This document shows, piece by piece, positions 39,523-51,218 of a DNA stretch of 64,000 nt. The translations under genes were made by a program, and so were the position numbers. This DNA is from Pseudomonadota bacterium (GTDB lineage Bacteria; Pseudomonadota; Gammaproteobacteria; Burkholderiales; Rhodocyclaceae), in NCBI GenBank assembly GCA_018240785.1, contig JAFEFC010000002.1, positions 1 through 64,000 of the forward strand, in the 5' to 3' direction. The notes beneath the pieces are model-generated. The model was not told the origin of the DNA, ran no database searches, and saw nothing but the letters and a program-made list of their open reading frames with translations. Numbering within the stretch: position 1 is the stretch's first letter; every line of letters begins with the position of its first letter.

Positions 39523-40722
39523 TCAGCGCCGCGGCGCCGACGTCGCGCCCGCGGGCGCGGCGACCGGCGGCGCGACCTCGCGGCCGCGCGACTGCAGCTG
39601 CCGCAGCGCGGCGAAGCTCTCCGTCAGCGCGGGCAGTTCGGCGCCCAACGCGACGTGGCCAAGCTCGTTCAACTCCGCCAGCGTCGCCTGCACACGTTCG
39701 TCGCGCGGATCGAAGTAGCGCTCCACCCACTGGCGTGCCTGGGCGACATCGGCTGCGTAGGTGCGCCCATCGCGCGCGAGCAGCGCCAGCCGCGCCGTGA
39801 GCAGCCGGATCTTCAGGTTTTCACGCAGGAAGGTGTTCTGCGCCGGAGCCAGCAACACCGGGTCGGGCTGATCGAGCCGTTCCACCCGCACCAGCGACTT
39901 CACTTCGCGCCATACGTCCGCAAGCAGCGCACGTGCATAGCTCATCGCCCGCGCCGTCATGTCGCCCCCCTCCGCCGTGGCCGGGGACGGCGCGGCCGAA
40001 GGCTCGGCGGCGGGCAACTGGCCCTCGAAGGCCAGCGGCATCGCATCCGCGCGCTCGAGCAGGCGCTCCAGGCGCAGGCCCAGGCCCGGGATGTCGATCG
40101 CCGGCTGCAGCTTGAGGGTCTCGATGTCCTTCGCCAGGGCACGACGCAGGGGCGCGAGCTGGCCCTTGTCCTGGATGGCGAGGCGTTGCTCGGCACCCTG
40201 CAGCGCGATCAAGGCGGCATGCACGTTGCCGGCCAGTTGCAGCTGCTGCGCAGCGCCGGCCACCGTCTGCTCGACCTCGGCCATCACCTGATCTTCCTGC
40301 GTGCGCGAGAAGGACTGGTACAGGGCTTCCAGCGCGGCGGCCTGGCCTTCGGTGGCTTCGACCTTGGCCTCGATCGCCCCCAGCTTGCCCTGCAGTGCGG
40401 CGATCGTCTCCTGCTGCTGCCGCGCGATGCCGCGCGCCTCGGCGGCGATCGTGTCGCCCTCGCTCACGCGACGCGCCACTTCCTCCCTCAGGCCGACCGC
40501 CTGCGAGCGCATGTCCCAGGACTGCCAGCCCGCCCAGCCGGCAGTGCCCGCAGCAAGGATGGCGACCAGCAGCGCCCACCCCGACAGCGACGAGCCTGCC
40601 GGAGAAGCTTGATCATATGCGGAACTGGCGCGTCCTCCCGCGGCCATGCCGGGCGGGAGGGCGGCAGACTCGCGCTCGCCGGGGACGGGCGAGGCGGTGA
40701 GAGCAGGTTTTTCTTCGTTCAT
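39523..40722 (-). CDS. hemX: HemX-family membrane protein
   Basis: The 399-residue protein has a short cytosolic head, one membrane helix (about 45-65, LSGWALLVAILAAGTAGWAGW) and a coiled-coil region (about 70-140). A periplasmic HemX domain follows. It is often labelled uroporphyrinogen-III C-methyltransferase, but it has no SAM-binding methylase motifs and should not be called an enzyme. It sits between hemD and hemY. Confidence 0.86.
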   Translation of the reverse strand: MNEEKPALTASPVPGERESAALPPGMAAGGRASSAYDQASPAGSSLSGWALLVAILAAGTAGWAGWQSWDMRSQAVGLREEVARRVSEGDTIAAEARGIARQQQETIAALQGKLGAIEAKVEATEGQAAALEALYQSFSRTQEDQVMAEVEQTVAGAAQQLQLAGNVHAALIALQGAEQRLAIQDKGQLAPLRRALAKDIETLKLQPAIDIPGLGLRLERLLERADAMPLAFEGQLPAAEPSAAPSPATAEGGDMTARAMSYARALLADVWREVKSLVRVERLDQPDPVLLAPAQNTFLRENLKIRLLTARLALLARDGRTYAADVAQARQWVERYFDPRDERVQATLAELNELGHVALGAELPALTESFAALRQLQSRGREVAPPVAAPAGATSAPRR

Positions 40723-40731
40723 GGCAAGAGT

Positions 40732-41538
40732 TTAACCAAAGTGGCTCACAAGCGCCCGCACCATGCCGTCGTCACCGGCGCCGGTCTCGACCACGGCAAG
40801 GAAGCCCACATCGCGCGCGCGCGCAGCGATGCGCGGATGCGGAGTGAAGACGGGCACTGCCTTGAGTACTTCCATGCCCGCGACGCCGACGATGGCGGCG
40901 AGGTTATCCACGCCTTCGCTGCTCGTCAGCAACAGCGCGTCGAGTCGCTTCTCCAGCGCGCGCGACAGCAGGGGCACGGGATCGACCTCCGGCCGCGAGC
41001 GGCGATAGCAGGTCACGAACTCCACCTCGGCGCCACGCTGGCGCAAGGTGTCTGCGAGCAGATCACGGCCGCCGTCGCCGCGGAAGATCACCACGCGGCG
41101 CCCGGCCACCGCGCTCGCCGCAAACTCGGGCAGTGCGATCACCGCCTCGCTGTCGAACCCCGCCTGCGGCGCGATGACTTCGGTGAAGCCATACCGCGCC
41201 AGTTCGCGCTCGCTGCCTTTGCCCACCGTCGCCACGCGCAGGCGCGGCGGCCAGGGGCGCCGGGGCAGAAGGCCGTCGAGCGCGTGGCGTACCGCATTGG
41301 GGCTGACGAAGAAGGCGAGGTCGAAGTCCTCCAGCCGTTGCGCGATCGCGCGCAGCCCGGCGTCGTCGGGCGCCGGACCGATGGCGATGACGGGAAACAG
41401 GACGGCCTCGCCGCCCGCCTCCCGGATCGCCCGGCACAGGTTCGCGGCCTGATCCTGCGGCCGCGTGACCACGATGCTGCGGCCCGCGAGCGGCGCGCAG
41501 CCCGCGCCGGCCCCAGGGCACGAGATCGCCTGGCTCAT
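40732..41538 (-). CDS. hemD: uroporphyrinogen-III synthase
   Basis: HemD closes hydroxymethylbilane to uroporphyrinogen III with inversion of ring D. The 268-residue protein has the two-lobed HEM4 domain: the N-terminal VVTRPQDQAANLCRAI, the hinge SPNAVRHAL, and the late LLLTSSEGVDNL. The family is poorly conserved, but the location directly behind hemC is decisive. No fusion to hemX is present. Confidence 0.92.
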   Translation of the reverse strand: MSQAISCPGAGAGCAPLAGRSIVVTRPQDQAANLCRAIREAGGEAVLFPVIAIGPAPDDAGLRAIAQRLEDFDLAFFVSPNAVRHALDGLLPRRPWPPRLRVATVGKGSERELARYGFTEVIAPQAGFDSEAVIALPEFAASAVAGRRVVIFRGDGGRDLLADTLRQRGAEVEFVTCYRRSRPEVDPVPLLSRALEKRLDALLLTSSEGVDNLAAIVGVAGMEVLKAVPVFTPHPRIAARARDVGFLAVVETGAGDDGMVRALVSHFG

Positions 41539-41559
41539 GAGGCGGTGAAGACCGGGTCG

Positions 41560-42492
41560 TCAGCCGAGTTCAGCGAGGATCTCGTCCGCGCCCTGGGCAC
41601 GCAGCGCTTCCGCCAGCGCGCTGCCCAGCGCCTCGGCCTCGGCCGCCGCGCCCTCGCCTTCGGCACGCACGATGCGGCTGCCGTCCGGTCGCGCGACGAA
41701 GCCGCGCAGCCAGACGCGGCCATCACGCAGCTCCGCATAGGCCCCGAGCGGCACTTCGCAACTGCCGGCAAGGGCTCGCGCCACCGCGCGCTCGGCGCGC
41801 ACACAGGCAGCCGTCGCGTCGTCGTTGAGCGGCTGCAGCCAGCCGATGATGTCGGTTCGCGCCGCGAGGCACTCGATGCCGAGCGCACCCTGCCCGGCCG
41901 CCGGCAGCGACACCTCGGAGGGCAGCACGCTGCGGATGCGGTCCTTCAGGCCGAGCCGCGTCAGGCCGGCAGCGGCGAGGATGATGGCGTCGTACTGCCC
42001 CTCGTCGAGCTTGCGCAGCCGCGTGTCGAGGTTGCCGCGCAGGCTGGTGACGCCGAGGAAGGGGAACTGGGCATGGAGCTGCGACTCGCGGCGCAGCGAC
42101 GAGGTGCCGACGATCGCGCCCGGCGGCATCTCGGCGAGCGATGCGTAGCGGTTGGAGACGAAGGCGTCGAGCGGGACCTCACGCGCCGAGATGCAGGCGA
42201 GCGCGAACTCCTCGCCCATCTGCATCGGCACGTCCTTCATCGAATGCACCGCGATGTCGGCACGGCCATCGAGCAGCGCCGTTTCCAGCTCCTTCACGAA
42301 CAGCCCCTTGCCGCCGACCTTGGCCAGCGGGCGGTCGAGGATCTGGTCGCCGCGCGTGGTCATGCCGAGCAGCTCGACGCGACAGCCCGGATACAGGGAT
42401 TCCAGCCTCGCCTTGACGTGCTCTGCCTGCCACAGGGCGAGGCGGCTTTCACGGGTGGCGATGACGATGCGCTCGGGGATTGCTCGGCTCAC
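41560..42492 (-). CDS. hemC: porphobilinogen deaminase (hydroxymethylbilane synthase)
   Basis: HemC joins four porphobilinogen units on a dipyrromethane cofactor. The 310-residue protein has [31 protein letters not shown] and [12 protein letters not shown]. The cofactor cysteine is in [13 protein letters not shown] choose the GTG at 42492 (MSRAIPERI); a TTG six codons upstream also opens the frame. It is divergent from ppc. Confidence 0.94.
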   Translation of the reverse strand: MSRAIPERIVIATRESRLALWQAEHVKARLESLYPGCRVELLGMTTRGDQILDRPLAKVGGKGLFVKELETALLDGRADIAVHSMKDVPMQMGEEFALACISAREVPLDAFVSNRYASLAEMPPGAIVGTSSLRRESQLHAQFPFLGVTSLRGNLDTRLRKLDEGQYDAIILAAAGLTRLGLKDRIRSVLPSEVSLPAAGQGALGIECLAARTDIIGWLQPLNDDATAACVRAERAVARALAGSCEVPLGAYAELRDGRVWLRGFVARPDGSRIVRAEGEGAAAEAEALGSALAEALRAQGADEILAELG

Positions 42493-42731
42493 GTTGGAAC
42501 ACTCGGACAATGGACTGAAGGGAAGGACCGGACGGGGCAGGCTTGCGCGAAGGCTCGCCGCACTGCAGCATGCGGGTTCGCACCAATGGTACCCTGACGG
42601 GCCGCGATTCTAGCATGCAGGGCTGTTTCCCCTGCCGCCGGGACCGCGCAGTGCACCGCCACGGATTCCGGGCGACGCCACGCCGGACGACGCGCCCGGC
42701 CCCACTTCCTCTTCTGCCGACCTACAAACCC

Positions 42732-45491
42732 ATGACCCAGGACAAGGACGCCCCCCTGCGCGACGACATCCGCCTGCTCGGCCGCCTGCTCGGAGACACC
42801 GTGCGCGACCAGCAAGGCGCCGCCGTTTTCGATCTGATCGAGCGCATCCGCCAGAACTCGGTGCGCTTTCGCCGTGACGACGACATCGCCGCGAGGCGCG
42901 AGCTCGAGGACATGCTCGATGCCCTGTCGCGCGAACAGACGATCCAGGTGGTGCGCGCCTTCAGCTACTTCTCGCACCTGGCCAACATCGCCGAGGATCA
43001 GCACCACATCCGCCGCAGCCGCGCCCACCTGATCGCCGGCTCGGCGCCGCGCGAGGGCAGCCTGGCGCATGCGCTGCAGCGCGCCTTCGACAGCGGATCG
43101 GCGAGCGCTGCCAGCCTCCAGGCCTTCCTCGAGACGGCCCTGGTGTCGCCGGTGCTGACCGCTCACCCCACCGAAGTGCAGCGCAAGAGCATCCTCAACT
43201 GCGAGACGGTGCTCGCCCGCCTGCTCGACGAGCGCGACCGCATGCAGCTCACGCCGGAGGAGGCCGAGGCCAATCTCGAGGCACTGCGCCGCGCGGTGCT
43301 GACCTTGTGGCAGACGCGCATGCTGCGCTCGGCCCGCTTGTCGGTGATCGACGAGGTGAACAACGGCCTGTCGTACTTCGAGACCACGTTCCTGCGCGAG
43401 CTGCCGCGCCTGTACGCCAGCCTGGAGGATCATCTCGCCAGCGCAGGCCGAGCCGGCGCCACCGCGCCGGTCGAACTACCCGCCTTCCTGCAGGTCGGAA
43501 GCTGGATCGGCGGCGATCGCGACGGCAACCCCTATGTCACCGCCGACGTGCTGGAGCGCGCACTGGCGATGCAGGCCGAGGTCGCGCTCGACTACTACCT
43601 CAGGGAACTGCACATCCTCGGTTCCCAGCTTTCGCTCGCCATCGGCCTCGTCAGCGCCTCCGACGCCCTGCTGGCGCTGGCCGCGCGCTCGCCGGACCAG
43701 TCGCCACACCGCAGCGACGAACCCTACCGGCGCGCCATCTCGGGGATCTATGCGCGCCTCGCCGCGACCTACCGCGCCCTGCTGGGCCACGCACCGGCGC
43801 GCCACGCCGTCGCCGAGGCCGAGCCCTACCCCGACGTCGAGGCGCTGAGCGAGGATCTCGATGTCCTGCACCGCTCGCTGGTGTGCAACGGCTCCGCCGC
43901 GCTCGCCCGCGGCCGGCTGCGCCACCTGCGGCGCGCGGTGAAGGTGTTCGGCTTCCACCTGGCGCCGATCGACCTGCGCCAGAACTCCGACGTGCACGAG
44001 CGGGTGGTCGCCGAACTGCTGGAAGTCGCGCGCCCCGGCACCGGCTACCGCGCCCGCGACGAAGCCGGGCGCTGCGAAGTGCTGCTGGAGGAGCTCGCCA
44101 CTGCGCGCCCGCTCGCCTCGCCGCACGTAAGGTATTCGGACGAGACCGACTCCGAGCTCGCGATCTTCCACGCCGCCCGCCGCGCGCACCTGCGCTACGG
44201 CACCGCGGCGATCCGCCAGTGCATCATTTCCAAGGCGGACGACGTCTCGGACCTGCTCGAACTTGCAGTCTTGCTGAAGGAAGCCGGCCTGCTGCGCCCG
44301 GTCGACAAGGCGCTGGACGTGAACCTGGTGCCGCTGTTCGAGACCATCGGCGACCTGGAGAATGCCGCCCGCGTGATGGATCGCCTGTTCTCGCTGCCGG
44401 GTTACCGCGAACTGCTCGCTGGCGCGCGCAACGACACCCAGGAAGTGATGCTGGGCTACTCCGACAGCAACAAGGACGGCGGCTTCATGACCTCCGGCTG
44501 GGCGTTGTACAAGGCCGAAGGCGAGCTGGTCGAGGTCTTCGCCCGCCACGGCGTGCGCCTGCGGCTGTTCCACGGTCGCGGCGGCTCGGTGGGCCGCGGC
44601 GGCGGGCCGAGCTACCAGGCCATCCTGGCGCAGCCCGAAGGCGCGGTGCAGGGGCAGATCCGGCTCACCGAGCAGGGCGAGGTGATCGGCGCCAAGTACG
44701 GCAACCCGGAAGTCGGCCGCCGCAACCTCGAAGTGCTGGTCGCCGCCACGCTCGAAACCAGCCTGCGCCCGGCCGGCGCCGAACCCACGCCACAGGCCTT
44801 CCTCGACGCGATGCAGGCCCTGTCCGACGAGGCCTTCACCGCCTACCGCGGCCTGGTCTACGACACTCCCGGTTTCGAGCAGTACTTCTGGGAGTCGACG
44901 GTGATCTCCGAGATCGCCGGCCTCAACATCGGCTCGCGCCCCGCCTCGCGCAAGAAGGGCACGCGCATCGAGGACCTGCGTGCGATTCCGTGGGTGTTTT
45001 CGTGGGCACAGTGCCGGCTGATGCTGCCCGGCTGGTTCGGCTTCGGCAGCGCGGTGAAGCGCTTCCTCGCCACGCGGCCGGACGACGGCATGGCGCTGCT
45101 GCAGCGCATGCATCGCGAGTGGTCGTTCTTCGCCACGCTGCTGTCGAACATGGACATGGTGCTGTCCAAGAGCGACCTCGCGATCGCCTCGCGTTACGCC
45201 GGCCTGGTGAAGGATGTGGAACTGCGCGAGACGATCTTCAACCGCATCCGCAGCGAGTGGCAGGACACGGTGGACGCCCTGCTGGCGATCACCGGGCAAC
45301 AGGAGCTGCTCGACGGCAACCCGCTGCTGAAGCGCTCGATCCGCAACCGCTTCCCCTACCTCGACCCGCTCAACCATGTGCAGGTCGAGCTGCTGCGCCG
45401 CCACCGTGAACAGGGCGACGACGAGCGCATCCGCCTCGGCATCCAGATCTCCATCAACGGCATCGCCGCGGGGCTGCGCAACAGCGGCTGA
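42732..45491 (+). CDS. ppc: phosphoenolpyruvate carboxylase
   Basis: Ppc makes oxaloacetate from PEP and bicarbonate, refilling the TCA cycle. The 919-residue protein has the catalytic [25 protein letters not shown] and a C terminus ending in [13 protein letters not shown]. The start at 42732 ([12 protein letters not shown]) is chosen because the frame further upstream overlaps the hemC leader and has no conserved sequence. It converges on the algR-like gene with only six bases between stops. Confidence 0.96.
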   Translation: MTQDKDAPLRDDIRLLGRLLGDTVRDQQGAAVFDLIERIRQNSVRFRRDDDIAARRELEDMLDALSREQTIQVVRAFSYFSHLANIAEDQHHIRRSRAHLIAGSAPREGSLAHALQRAFDSGSASAASLQAFLETALVSPVLTAHPTEVQRKSILNCETVLARLLDERDRMQLTPEEAEANLEALRRAVLTLWQTRMLRSARLSVIDEVNNGLSYFETTFLRELPRLYASLEDHLASAGRAGATAPVELPAFLQVGSWIGGDRDGNPYVTADVLERALAMQAEVALDYYLRELHILGSQLSLAIGLVSASDALLALAARSPDQSPHRSDEPYRRAISGIYARLAATYRALLGHAPARHAVAEAEPYPDVEALSEDLDVLHRSLVCNGSAALARGRLRHLRRAVKVFGFHLAPIDLRQNSDVHERVVAELLEVARPGTGYRARDEAGRCEVLLEELATARPLASPHVRYSDETDSELAIFHAARRAHLRYGTAAIRQCIISKADDVSDLLELAVLLKEAGLLRPVDKALDVNLVPLFETIGDLENAARVMDRLFSLPGYRELLAGARNDTQEVMLGYSDSNKDGGFMTSGWALYKAEGELVEVFARHGVRLRLFHGRGGSVGRGGGPSYQAILAQPEGAVQGQIRLTEQGEVIGAKYGNPEVGRRNLEVLVAATLETSLRPAGAEPTPQAFLDAMQALSDEAFTAYRGLVYDTPGFEQYFWESTVISEIAGLNIGSRPASRKKGTRIEDLRAIPWVFSWAQCRLMLPGWFGFGSAVKRFLATRPDDGMALLQRMHREWSFFATLLSNMDMVLSKSDLAIASRYAGLVKDVELRETIFNRIRSEWQDTVDALLAITGQQELLDGNPLLKRSIRNRFPYLDPLNHVQVELLRRHREQGDDERIRLGIQISINGIAAGLRNSG

Positions 45492-45497
45492 GCCGGC

Positions 45498-46253
45498 CTA
45501 CAGCCCCAGCGCCTGCTTCACTGCCGGCCATTGGCGGCGGCTGACCGGCAGGCGCTCGTCGCAGCCGGCAAGCAGGATCTGCCAATGCGCATCGCCGTCG
45601 TCCTCGCCCACCCGCTCGACGCCCTTCACTGCCGCGCGGGCGACGAGGCAGTTGCGATGGATGCGCAGGAAGCTGTGGCAGAACTCGCGCTCGAGATTCA
45701 CCAGCGACTCGTCGAGCAGGTAGTCGCGCTCGGCGGTGCGCGCGGTCACGTACTTGAGTTCGGCGCGCAGGTAGAGCACGTCGACCACCGGCAGCAGCAG
45801 CGTGCGGTTGCGCTCGCTCACGCTCAGGTGGCGCCGCCCTGCGGCCGGCTCGGCGGCAGGAGCGGCGCTGCGTCGGCGCGCCCTCACCTTCGCCAGCGCA
45901 GCGGCCAAGCGCTCTGCACGCACCGGCTTGAGGAGGTAATCCGCAGCGGTCAGCTCGAACGCCTCCACCGCGTAGCCGTCGTAGGCCGTCACGAAGACCA
46001 CGTCGGGCGGATCGGACAGGCGCGCAGCCTGGCGCGCGAACTCCACACCATCCATCGCCGGCATGCGGATGTCGGCCAGCACCACATCGGCGGCCTCCGA
46101 TTCGAGCAGCCGCATGGCCTCGACGCCATTGGCCGCCATGCCGAGCAGCACCGTCGGCTGCTCGGCCTCGATGTCGCCCAGCAGATCGCGCAGGCGGCCG
46201 CGGGCCGGCGCCTCGTCGTCGACGATCAGCACGCGAAGCGGAGTCAGATTCAT
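45498..46253 (-). CDS. algR: AlgR-type response regulator (receiver + LytTR)
   Basis: The 251-residue regulator has a receiver domain (about 5-125). Its phospho-acceptor Asp lies in [13 protein letters not shown], the acidic pair in LIVDDEAP, and the lysine in LLKPV. A LytTR DNA-binding domain follows (about 145-245; [15 protein letters not shown]). The start at 46253 shares an ATGA overlap with the kinase stop upstream. The arrangement near hemC and argH mirrors algZ-algR in Pseudomonas, supporting the AlgR assignment; the regulated genes are unknown here. A longer in-frame N terminus exists but lies in the kinase gene. Confidence 0.87.
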   Translation of the reverse strand: MNLTPLRVLIVDDEAPARGRLRDLLGDIEAEQPTVLLGMAANGVEAMRLLESEAADVVLADIRMPAMDGVEFARQAARLSDPPDVVFVTAYDGYAVEAFELTAADYLLKPVRAERLAAALAKVRARRRSAAPAAEPAAGRRHLSVSERNRTLLLPVVDVLYLRAELKYVTARTAERDYLLDESLVNLEREFCHSFLRIHRNCLVARAAVKGVERVGEDDGDAHWQILLAGCDERLPVSRRQWPAVKQALGL

Positions 46254-47308
46254 GGCTGCGCGCTCCTGAAGGGCAGGCGGATGCACACGCGGTAGCGGCC
46301 GCCACCGGTGACGATGTCGAGCGAGGCCTCGAGGTCGAAGAACAGCATCAGCCGCTCGCGGATATTGTCCAGCGCCATGCGGTTACCGGCCTGGTGACGC
46401 GACACGTCGCACACCGGGTTATCCACCTCGATGCGCAGCTCGCCGCCGCGGCGCGCGATGCGCACCAGCACCTCGCCCGCTTCGGTGGCCGGCTCGATGC
46501 CGTGGTAGACGGCATTCTCCAGCAGCGGCTGCAACATCAAGGGCGGCACCCGCGCGCGCATCAGCGCCAGCGGCGCATCGGCGACGCCACCCACGGCGCC
46601 GTCGTCGTCCAGCTCCCAGCGCACCCCCAGCCGGTCGCCCAGGCGCAGGCGCTCGAGATCCACGTAGCGCTCGCACAGCGCGACCTCCTCGCCCAATGCC
46701 ACGAGATCGCGATTCTCCTGCATGAACGCGCGGAAGAGGTCGGCCAGCTCCTCCAGCGCACGCTCGGCGCGGCGGGGCTCGCTGCGGATCACGCCGAGCA
46801 CGCCGTTGAGGCTGTTGAAGAAGAAGTGCGGTCGGATGCGGGCGGTGAGCGCAAGCAGGCGCGCCTCGGTCACGGCGGGCGAGTAGCGACGGTTGCGATA
46901 GTCGAAATACGCCAGGCACAGCACCGTCGCGCCCAGCGCCCACGCCAGGCGCCGCACCAACGCACGTGCATCGACGCCCTCCACGCCTTCCAGCAGCGGG
47001 AAGCTGGCGATGACGACCAAGGCGACGATACCGAACACGGCGCCGAGTCCAGCGCGCGGGCCCAGCCGCGAGAGGCGTGGCGCCGCCAGGTAGAGCGTGA
47101 GCGCGACGAGCAGCAGCGGCAGTTCCAGCCGGCCGCCGGCGAGGACGAACTCGGAAGCCAGCATCGCCGGGTCGTCAACCCGCAGCAGCACGGTGAACAC
47201 ACCCAGCAGATTCACCACCAGCAGCAGGCGCAGCATCACCCCGAGATTGCGGAAATCCGGCAATCCCGGCGGGGAAAGGGGTGCAGCCTTTTGCCTTATA
47301 CTTTCCAT
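46250..47308 (-). CDS. algZ: AlgZ/FimS-type LytS-family sensor histidine kinase
   Basis: The 352-residue membrane kinase has four hydrophobic stretches (about 25-145), then a His_kinase domain with the phospho-acceptor block [15 protein letters not shown]. The ATP-binding part has [13 protein letters not shown] and a last block [12 protein letters not shown]. This is the LytS/AlgZ class rather than the HisKA class. It is divergent from argH across about 90 bases, as algZ is from argH in Pseudomonas, and is coupled to the downstream regulator. Confidence 0.86.
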   Translation of the reverse strand: MESIRQKAAPLSPPGLPDFRNLGVMLRLLLVVNLLGVFTVLLRVDDPAMLASEFVLAGGRLELPLLLVALTLYLAAPRLSRLGPRAGLGAVFGIVALVVIASFPLLEGVEGVDARALVRRLAWALGATVLCLAYFDYRNRRYSPAVTEARLLALTARIRPHFFFNSLNGVLGVIRSEPRRAERALEELADLFRAFMQENRDLVALGEEVALCERYVDLERLRLGDRLGVRWELDDDGAVGGVADAPLALMRARVPPLMLQPLLENAVYHGIEPATEAGEVLVRIARRGGELRIEVDNPVCDVSRHQAGNRMALDNIRERLMLFFDLEASLDIVTGGGRYRVCIRLPFRSAQP

Positions 47309-47398
47309 CGTTCCTCAGGGCGCCGAACCGCCCGCAAGCCACAGGCCTTCCGGGCAACGCAGCACCGCCCGGCGGCATCATTTCTCGACTCGCACATT

Positions 47399-48844
47399 AT
47401 GACAGACACCACGATGCCGGCCGCCGGCGCCAACCCTGCCACCGATGCTTCCGCCAAGGCCTGGTCCGGCCGCTTCACCGAACCCGTCTCCGACCTCGTC
47501 AAGCGCTACACCGCCTCCGTGTTCTTCGACCAGCGCATGGCGAAGCAGGACATCCGCGGCTCGCTCGCGCACGCGAAGATGCTGGCCAGGCAAGGCATCA
47601 TCGGCGTGCAGGACCTCGCCGACATCGAGCGCGGCATGGCGCAGATCGCCGGCGAGATCGAGCGCGGTCAATTCGCCTGGAACCTCGACGACGAGGACGT
47701 GCACCTCAACATCGAGAAGCGCCTCACCGCGCTGGTGGGCGATGCCGGCAAGCGCCTGCACACCGGGCGCAGCCGCAACGACCAGGTCGCCACCGACATC
47801 CGCCTGTGGCTGCGCGACGCGATCGACCAGATCCTGGCGCTGATCGCCGACTTCCAGAAGAACCTGCTGGATGTGGCCGAGGCCAACGCCGCCACGCCCA
47901 TGCCCGGCTTCACCCACCTGCAGGTCGCGCAGCCGGTGACGTTCGGCCACCACCTGATGGCCTACTACGAAATGAGCCGGCGCGACAGCGAGCGCTTCGC
48001 CGACTGCCGCCGCCGCGTCAACCGCCTGCCGCTGGGCAGCGCGGCGCTCGCCGGCACCAGCTACCCGATCGACCGCGAATTCGTGGCGGCAGAACTGGGC
48101 TTCGACGAGGTCTGCTACAACTCGCTCGACGCCGTCAGCGACCGCGACTTCGCCATCGAGTTCTGCGCCGCCAGCGCGCTGCTGATGACGCACCTGTCGC
48201 GCCTGTCGGAAGAGCTGATCCTTTGGATGAGCCCGCGCGTGGGCTTCATCGACCTCGCCGACCGCTTCTGCACCGGCAGCTCGATCATGCCGCAGAAGAA
48301 GAACCCCGACGTACCCGAGCTGGTGCGCGGCAAGACCGGCCGCGTCAACGGCAGCCTGATCGCGCTGCTGACGCTGATGAAGGGCCAGCCGCTGGCGTAC
48401 AACAAGGACAACCAGGAAGACAAGGAGCCGCTGTTCGACACCGCCGACACGGTGATCGACACGCTGCGCATCTACGCCGACATGATCACCGGCATCAGGG
48501 TCAAGGCCGAGGCGATGCGCGGCGCGCTCAGCCAGGGCTACGCCACCGCCACCGACCTCGCCGACTACCTGGTGAAGAAGGGCCTGCCCTTCCGCGACGC
48601 ACACGAAGCGGTCGCCCTGGCGGTGCGCGCGGCCGACGTCAAGGGCTGCGACCTGCCGCAATTCACGCTCGACGAGCTGCGCATCGCCATGGCGCACGTA
48701 CCCGGCGCCGCCGAGCGCCTGGGCGACGACGTGTTTGCCGTGCTGACGGTGGAAGGCTCGCTCGCTTCGCGCAGCCACGTCGGCGGCACCGCGCCCGAGC
48801 AGGTGCGCGCCGCCATCGCGGGTGCGCGCCAGCGCCAGGGCTAG
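47399..48844 (+). CDS. argH: argininosuccinate lyase
   Basis: ArgH releases arginine and fumarate in the last step of arginine synthesis. The 481-residue protein has [29 protein letters not shown] and the fumarase-superfamily signature [19 protein letters not shown]. The start at 47399 is chosen because the frame upstream runs through the algZ coding region on the other strand. A TATACT at 47297-47302 could be a -10 element. The kinase gene follows three bases after the stop. Confidence 0.96.
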   Translation: MTDTTMPAAGANPATDASAKAWSGRFTEPVSDLVKRYTASVFFDQRMAKQDIRGSLAHAKMLARQGIIGVQDLADIERGMAQIAGEIERGQFAWNLDDEDVHLNIEKRLTALVGDAGKRLHTGRSRNDQVATDIRLWLRDAIDQILALIADFQKNLLDVAEANAATPMPGFTHLQVAQPVTFGHHLMAYYEMSRRDSERFADCRRRVNRLPLGSAALAGTSYPIDREFVAAELGFDEVCYNSLDAVSDRDFAIEFCAASALLMTHLSRLSEELILWMSPRVGFIDLADRFCTGSSIMPQKKNPDVPELVRGKTGRVNGSLIALLTLMKGQPLAYNKDNQEDKEPLFDTADTVIDTLRIYADMITGIRVKAEAMRGALSQGYATATDLADYLVKKGLPFRDAHEAVALAVRAADVKGCDLPQFTLDELRIAMAHVPGAAERLGDDVFAVLTVEGSLASRSHVGGTAPEQVRAAIAGARQRQG

Positions 48845-48847
48845 GCG

Positions 48848-50137
<1,290 letters not shown>

Positions 50138-50285
50138 TCGCCGACCGCAACGCCAATTTGTCGGGGATTTTGACACGTTCTGCGCAAAGCGCTCTGGCCG
50201 GAAGGTAGCCACTCCTTCAAAATCATTGGCTTATCGGCCAGATTCACATCAGGCGTGAAATTTGCATCATCCCCGGGCAGGAAAA

Positions 50286-50314
50286 GGGCCCGAACCCGGG
50301 CCCATGGATATAAT
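50286..50314 (+). promoter_or_regulatory. inverted repeat next to a -10 element, upstream of the Tat-protein gene
   Basis: A perfect GGGCCCG/CGGGCCC hairpin (50286-50292 and 50297-50303, 4-base loop) is followed by a consensus TATAAT at 50309-50314. No convincing -35 is present; the repeat occupies that place, so it may be an operator. It could instead end transcription of the kinase gene, though no T run follows. Confidence 0.35.
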
Positions 50315-50350
50315 CAGGGGAAAGGACTCAGCGCTCCCCCGGGGAACAAA

Positions 50351-50926
50351 ATGGAACAGGCCCAATCGACGAATTCGACCGAGCAGCGACGCAGGCTGCT
50401 GAAGGGAGCCTTGGGGGCCTCCACGGTAATGGGCATGGGATACAGCAGCGCTGCCCTGGCCTCATTCCAGTGCATCACGAGCACGACACCGTATCCCTCC
50501 AGTGGCCCCGGCTTCAAGAAGTCGATCAACACCACTTCCAACTGGGCATGGTTGAAGTTGCAGGTTTTCAGCACCAACAAGAGCAATTCGACCAATAGCT
50601 GGAAGGCCGTCAAGATTCCAAACGGGACCGACCCTACGGTGGCAAACGGGGACGCCGGCACGAGTGTCTATTTCTTCGACAATTTGGCCACAACACCGCT
50701 TCTCTATGCTGCCGGGAGCAGGTCGCTGCCGAGCGGCATAAAGGTCAGCTCCGCGGAATCAGGTAATTACGTTTACGTTATCGTTTATTTCAAGGTTGAC
50801 GGCTCCATCGCCGGTTTCTTCCCAACCTATACGCCGATAACGGGCTCGGACTATCCCGCTCAAGGATCGTGCCTCACTTCACTGAACCCCAATCTCGTTC
50901 AGACGAATATTTTCTATGGCGGCTGA
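50351..50926 (+). CDS. Tat-exported Ser/Thr/Asn-rich protein, first gene of the HPr-rel-A-type cassette
   Basis: I recognise no domain. The 191-residue protein opens with a twin-arginine signal (EQRRRLLKGALG, then a hydrophobic stretch ending AALA). The mature part is rich in Ser, Thr, Asn, Gly and Tyr, with two cysteines (C41, C174) and a C terminus NIFYGG. Base use appears noticeably less GC-rich than in its neighbours. I start at 50351, where GGGGAA precedes ATG; the upstream in-frame stretch looks non-coding. The 3' end overlaps the PqqD-like gene by 11 bases, so it belongs to the cassette. A role as the modified substrate is inference. Confidence 0.75.
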   Translation: MEQAQSTNSTEQRRRLLKGALGASTVMGMGYSSAALASFQCITSTTPYPSSGPGFKKSINTTSNWAWLKLQVFSTNKSNSTNSWKAVKIPNGTDPTVANGDAGTSVYFFDNLATTPLLYAAGSRSLPSGIKVSSAESGNYVYVIVYFKVDGSIAGFFPTYTPITGSDYPAQGSCLTSLNPNLVQTNIFYGG

Positions 50927-51218
50927 ACCAAGGGCGTTGCCGCCCGCAGAAATCTCTCCGCATCAATGGCTGCAACAATACTGCCCGGTCCTCGACGGGC
51001 AGTTTCTTTTTCTGGATCCGATTTCGTGGCGCACCTTCCAGTTGTCCGAAGGCGCCGTGACGGTGCTGCAGGAGACTGCGACTGCCATCGAGTTGGGCCG
51101 TTTCAGCGACTTTCTGGTGGAAGTGCAGGAAGCTGGGGGCTGGCCACCGGAACTCGAGCCGCTTGCATGGTCGTTGAATTCGTTGATCAGATCCGACGCG
51201 TTCCGGCCTGCTGAATGA
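50916..51218 (+). CDS. HPr-rel-A system PqqD-family protein
   Basis: The 100-residue protein resembles the PqqD-like chaperones that hold peptide substrates for modification enzymes; NCBI names a related family HPr-rel-A system PqqD family peptide chaperone. The core reads VLDGQFLFLDPISWRTFQLSEGAVTVLQ in separate strands and helices. It overlaps the exported-protein gene by 11 bases and the kinase gene by 4. No radical-SAM partner is present, unlike classical PqqD contexts. The partner is presumed to be the adjacent kinase or its target; this is inference. Confidence 0.75.
   Translation: MAAEPRALPPAEISPHQWLQQYCPVLDGQFLFLDPISWRTFQLSEGAVTVLQETATAIELGRFSDFLVEVQEAGGWPPELEPLAWSLNSLIRSDAFRPAE

Noticed and set aside
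39523-40722. HemX as an active uroporphyrinogen-III methyltransferase
   Set aside because: No SAM-binding methylase motifs; the protein is a single-pass membrane coiled-coil protein.
39655-42597. 980-codon plus-strand frame across hemX, hemD and hemC
   Set aside because: Composition typical of an antisense shadow; three heme genes with diagnostic motifs occupy the minus strand.
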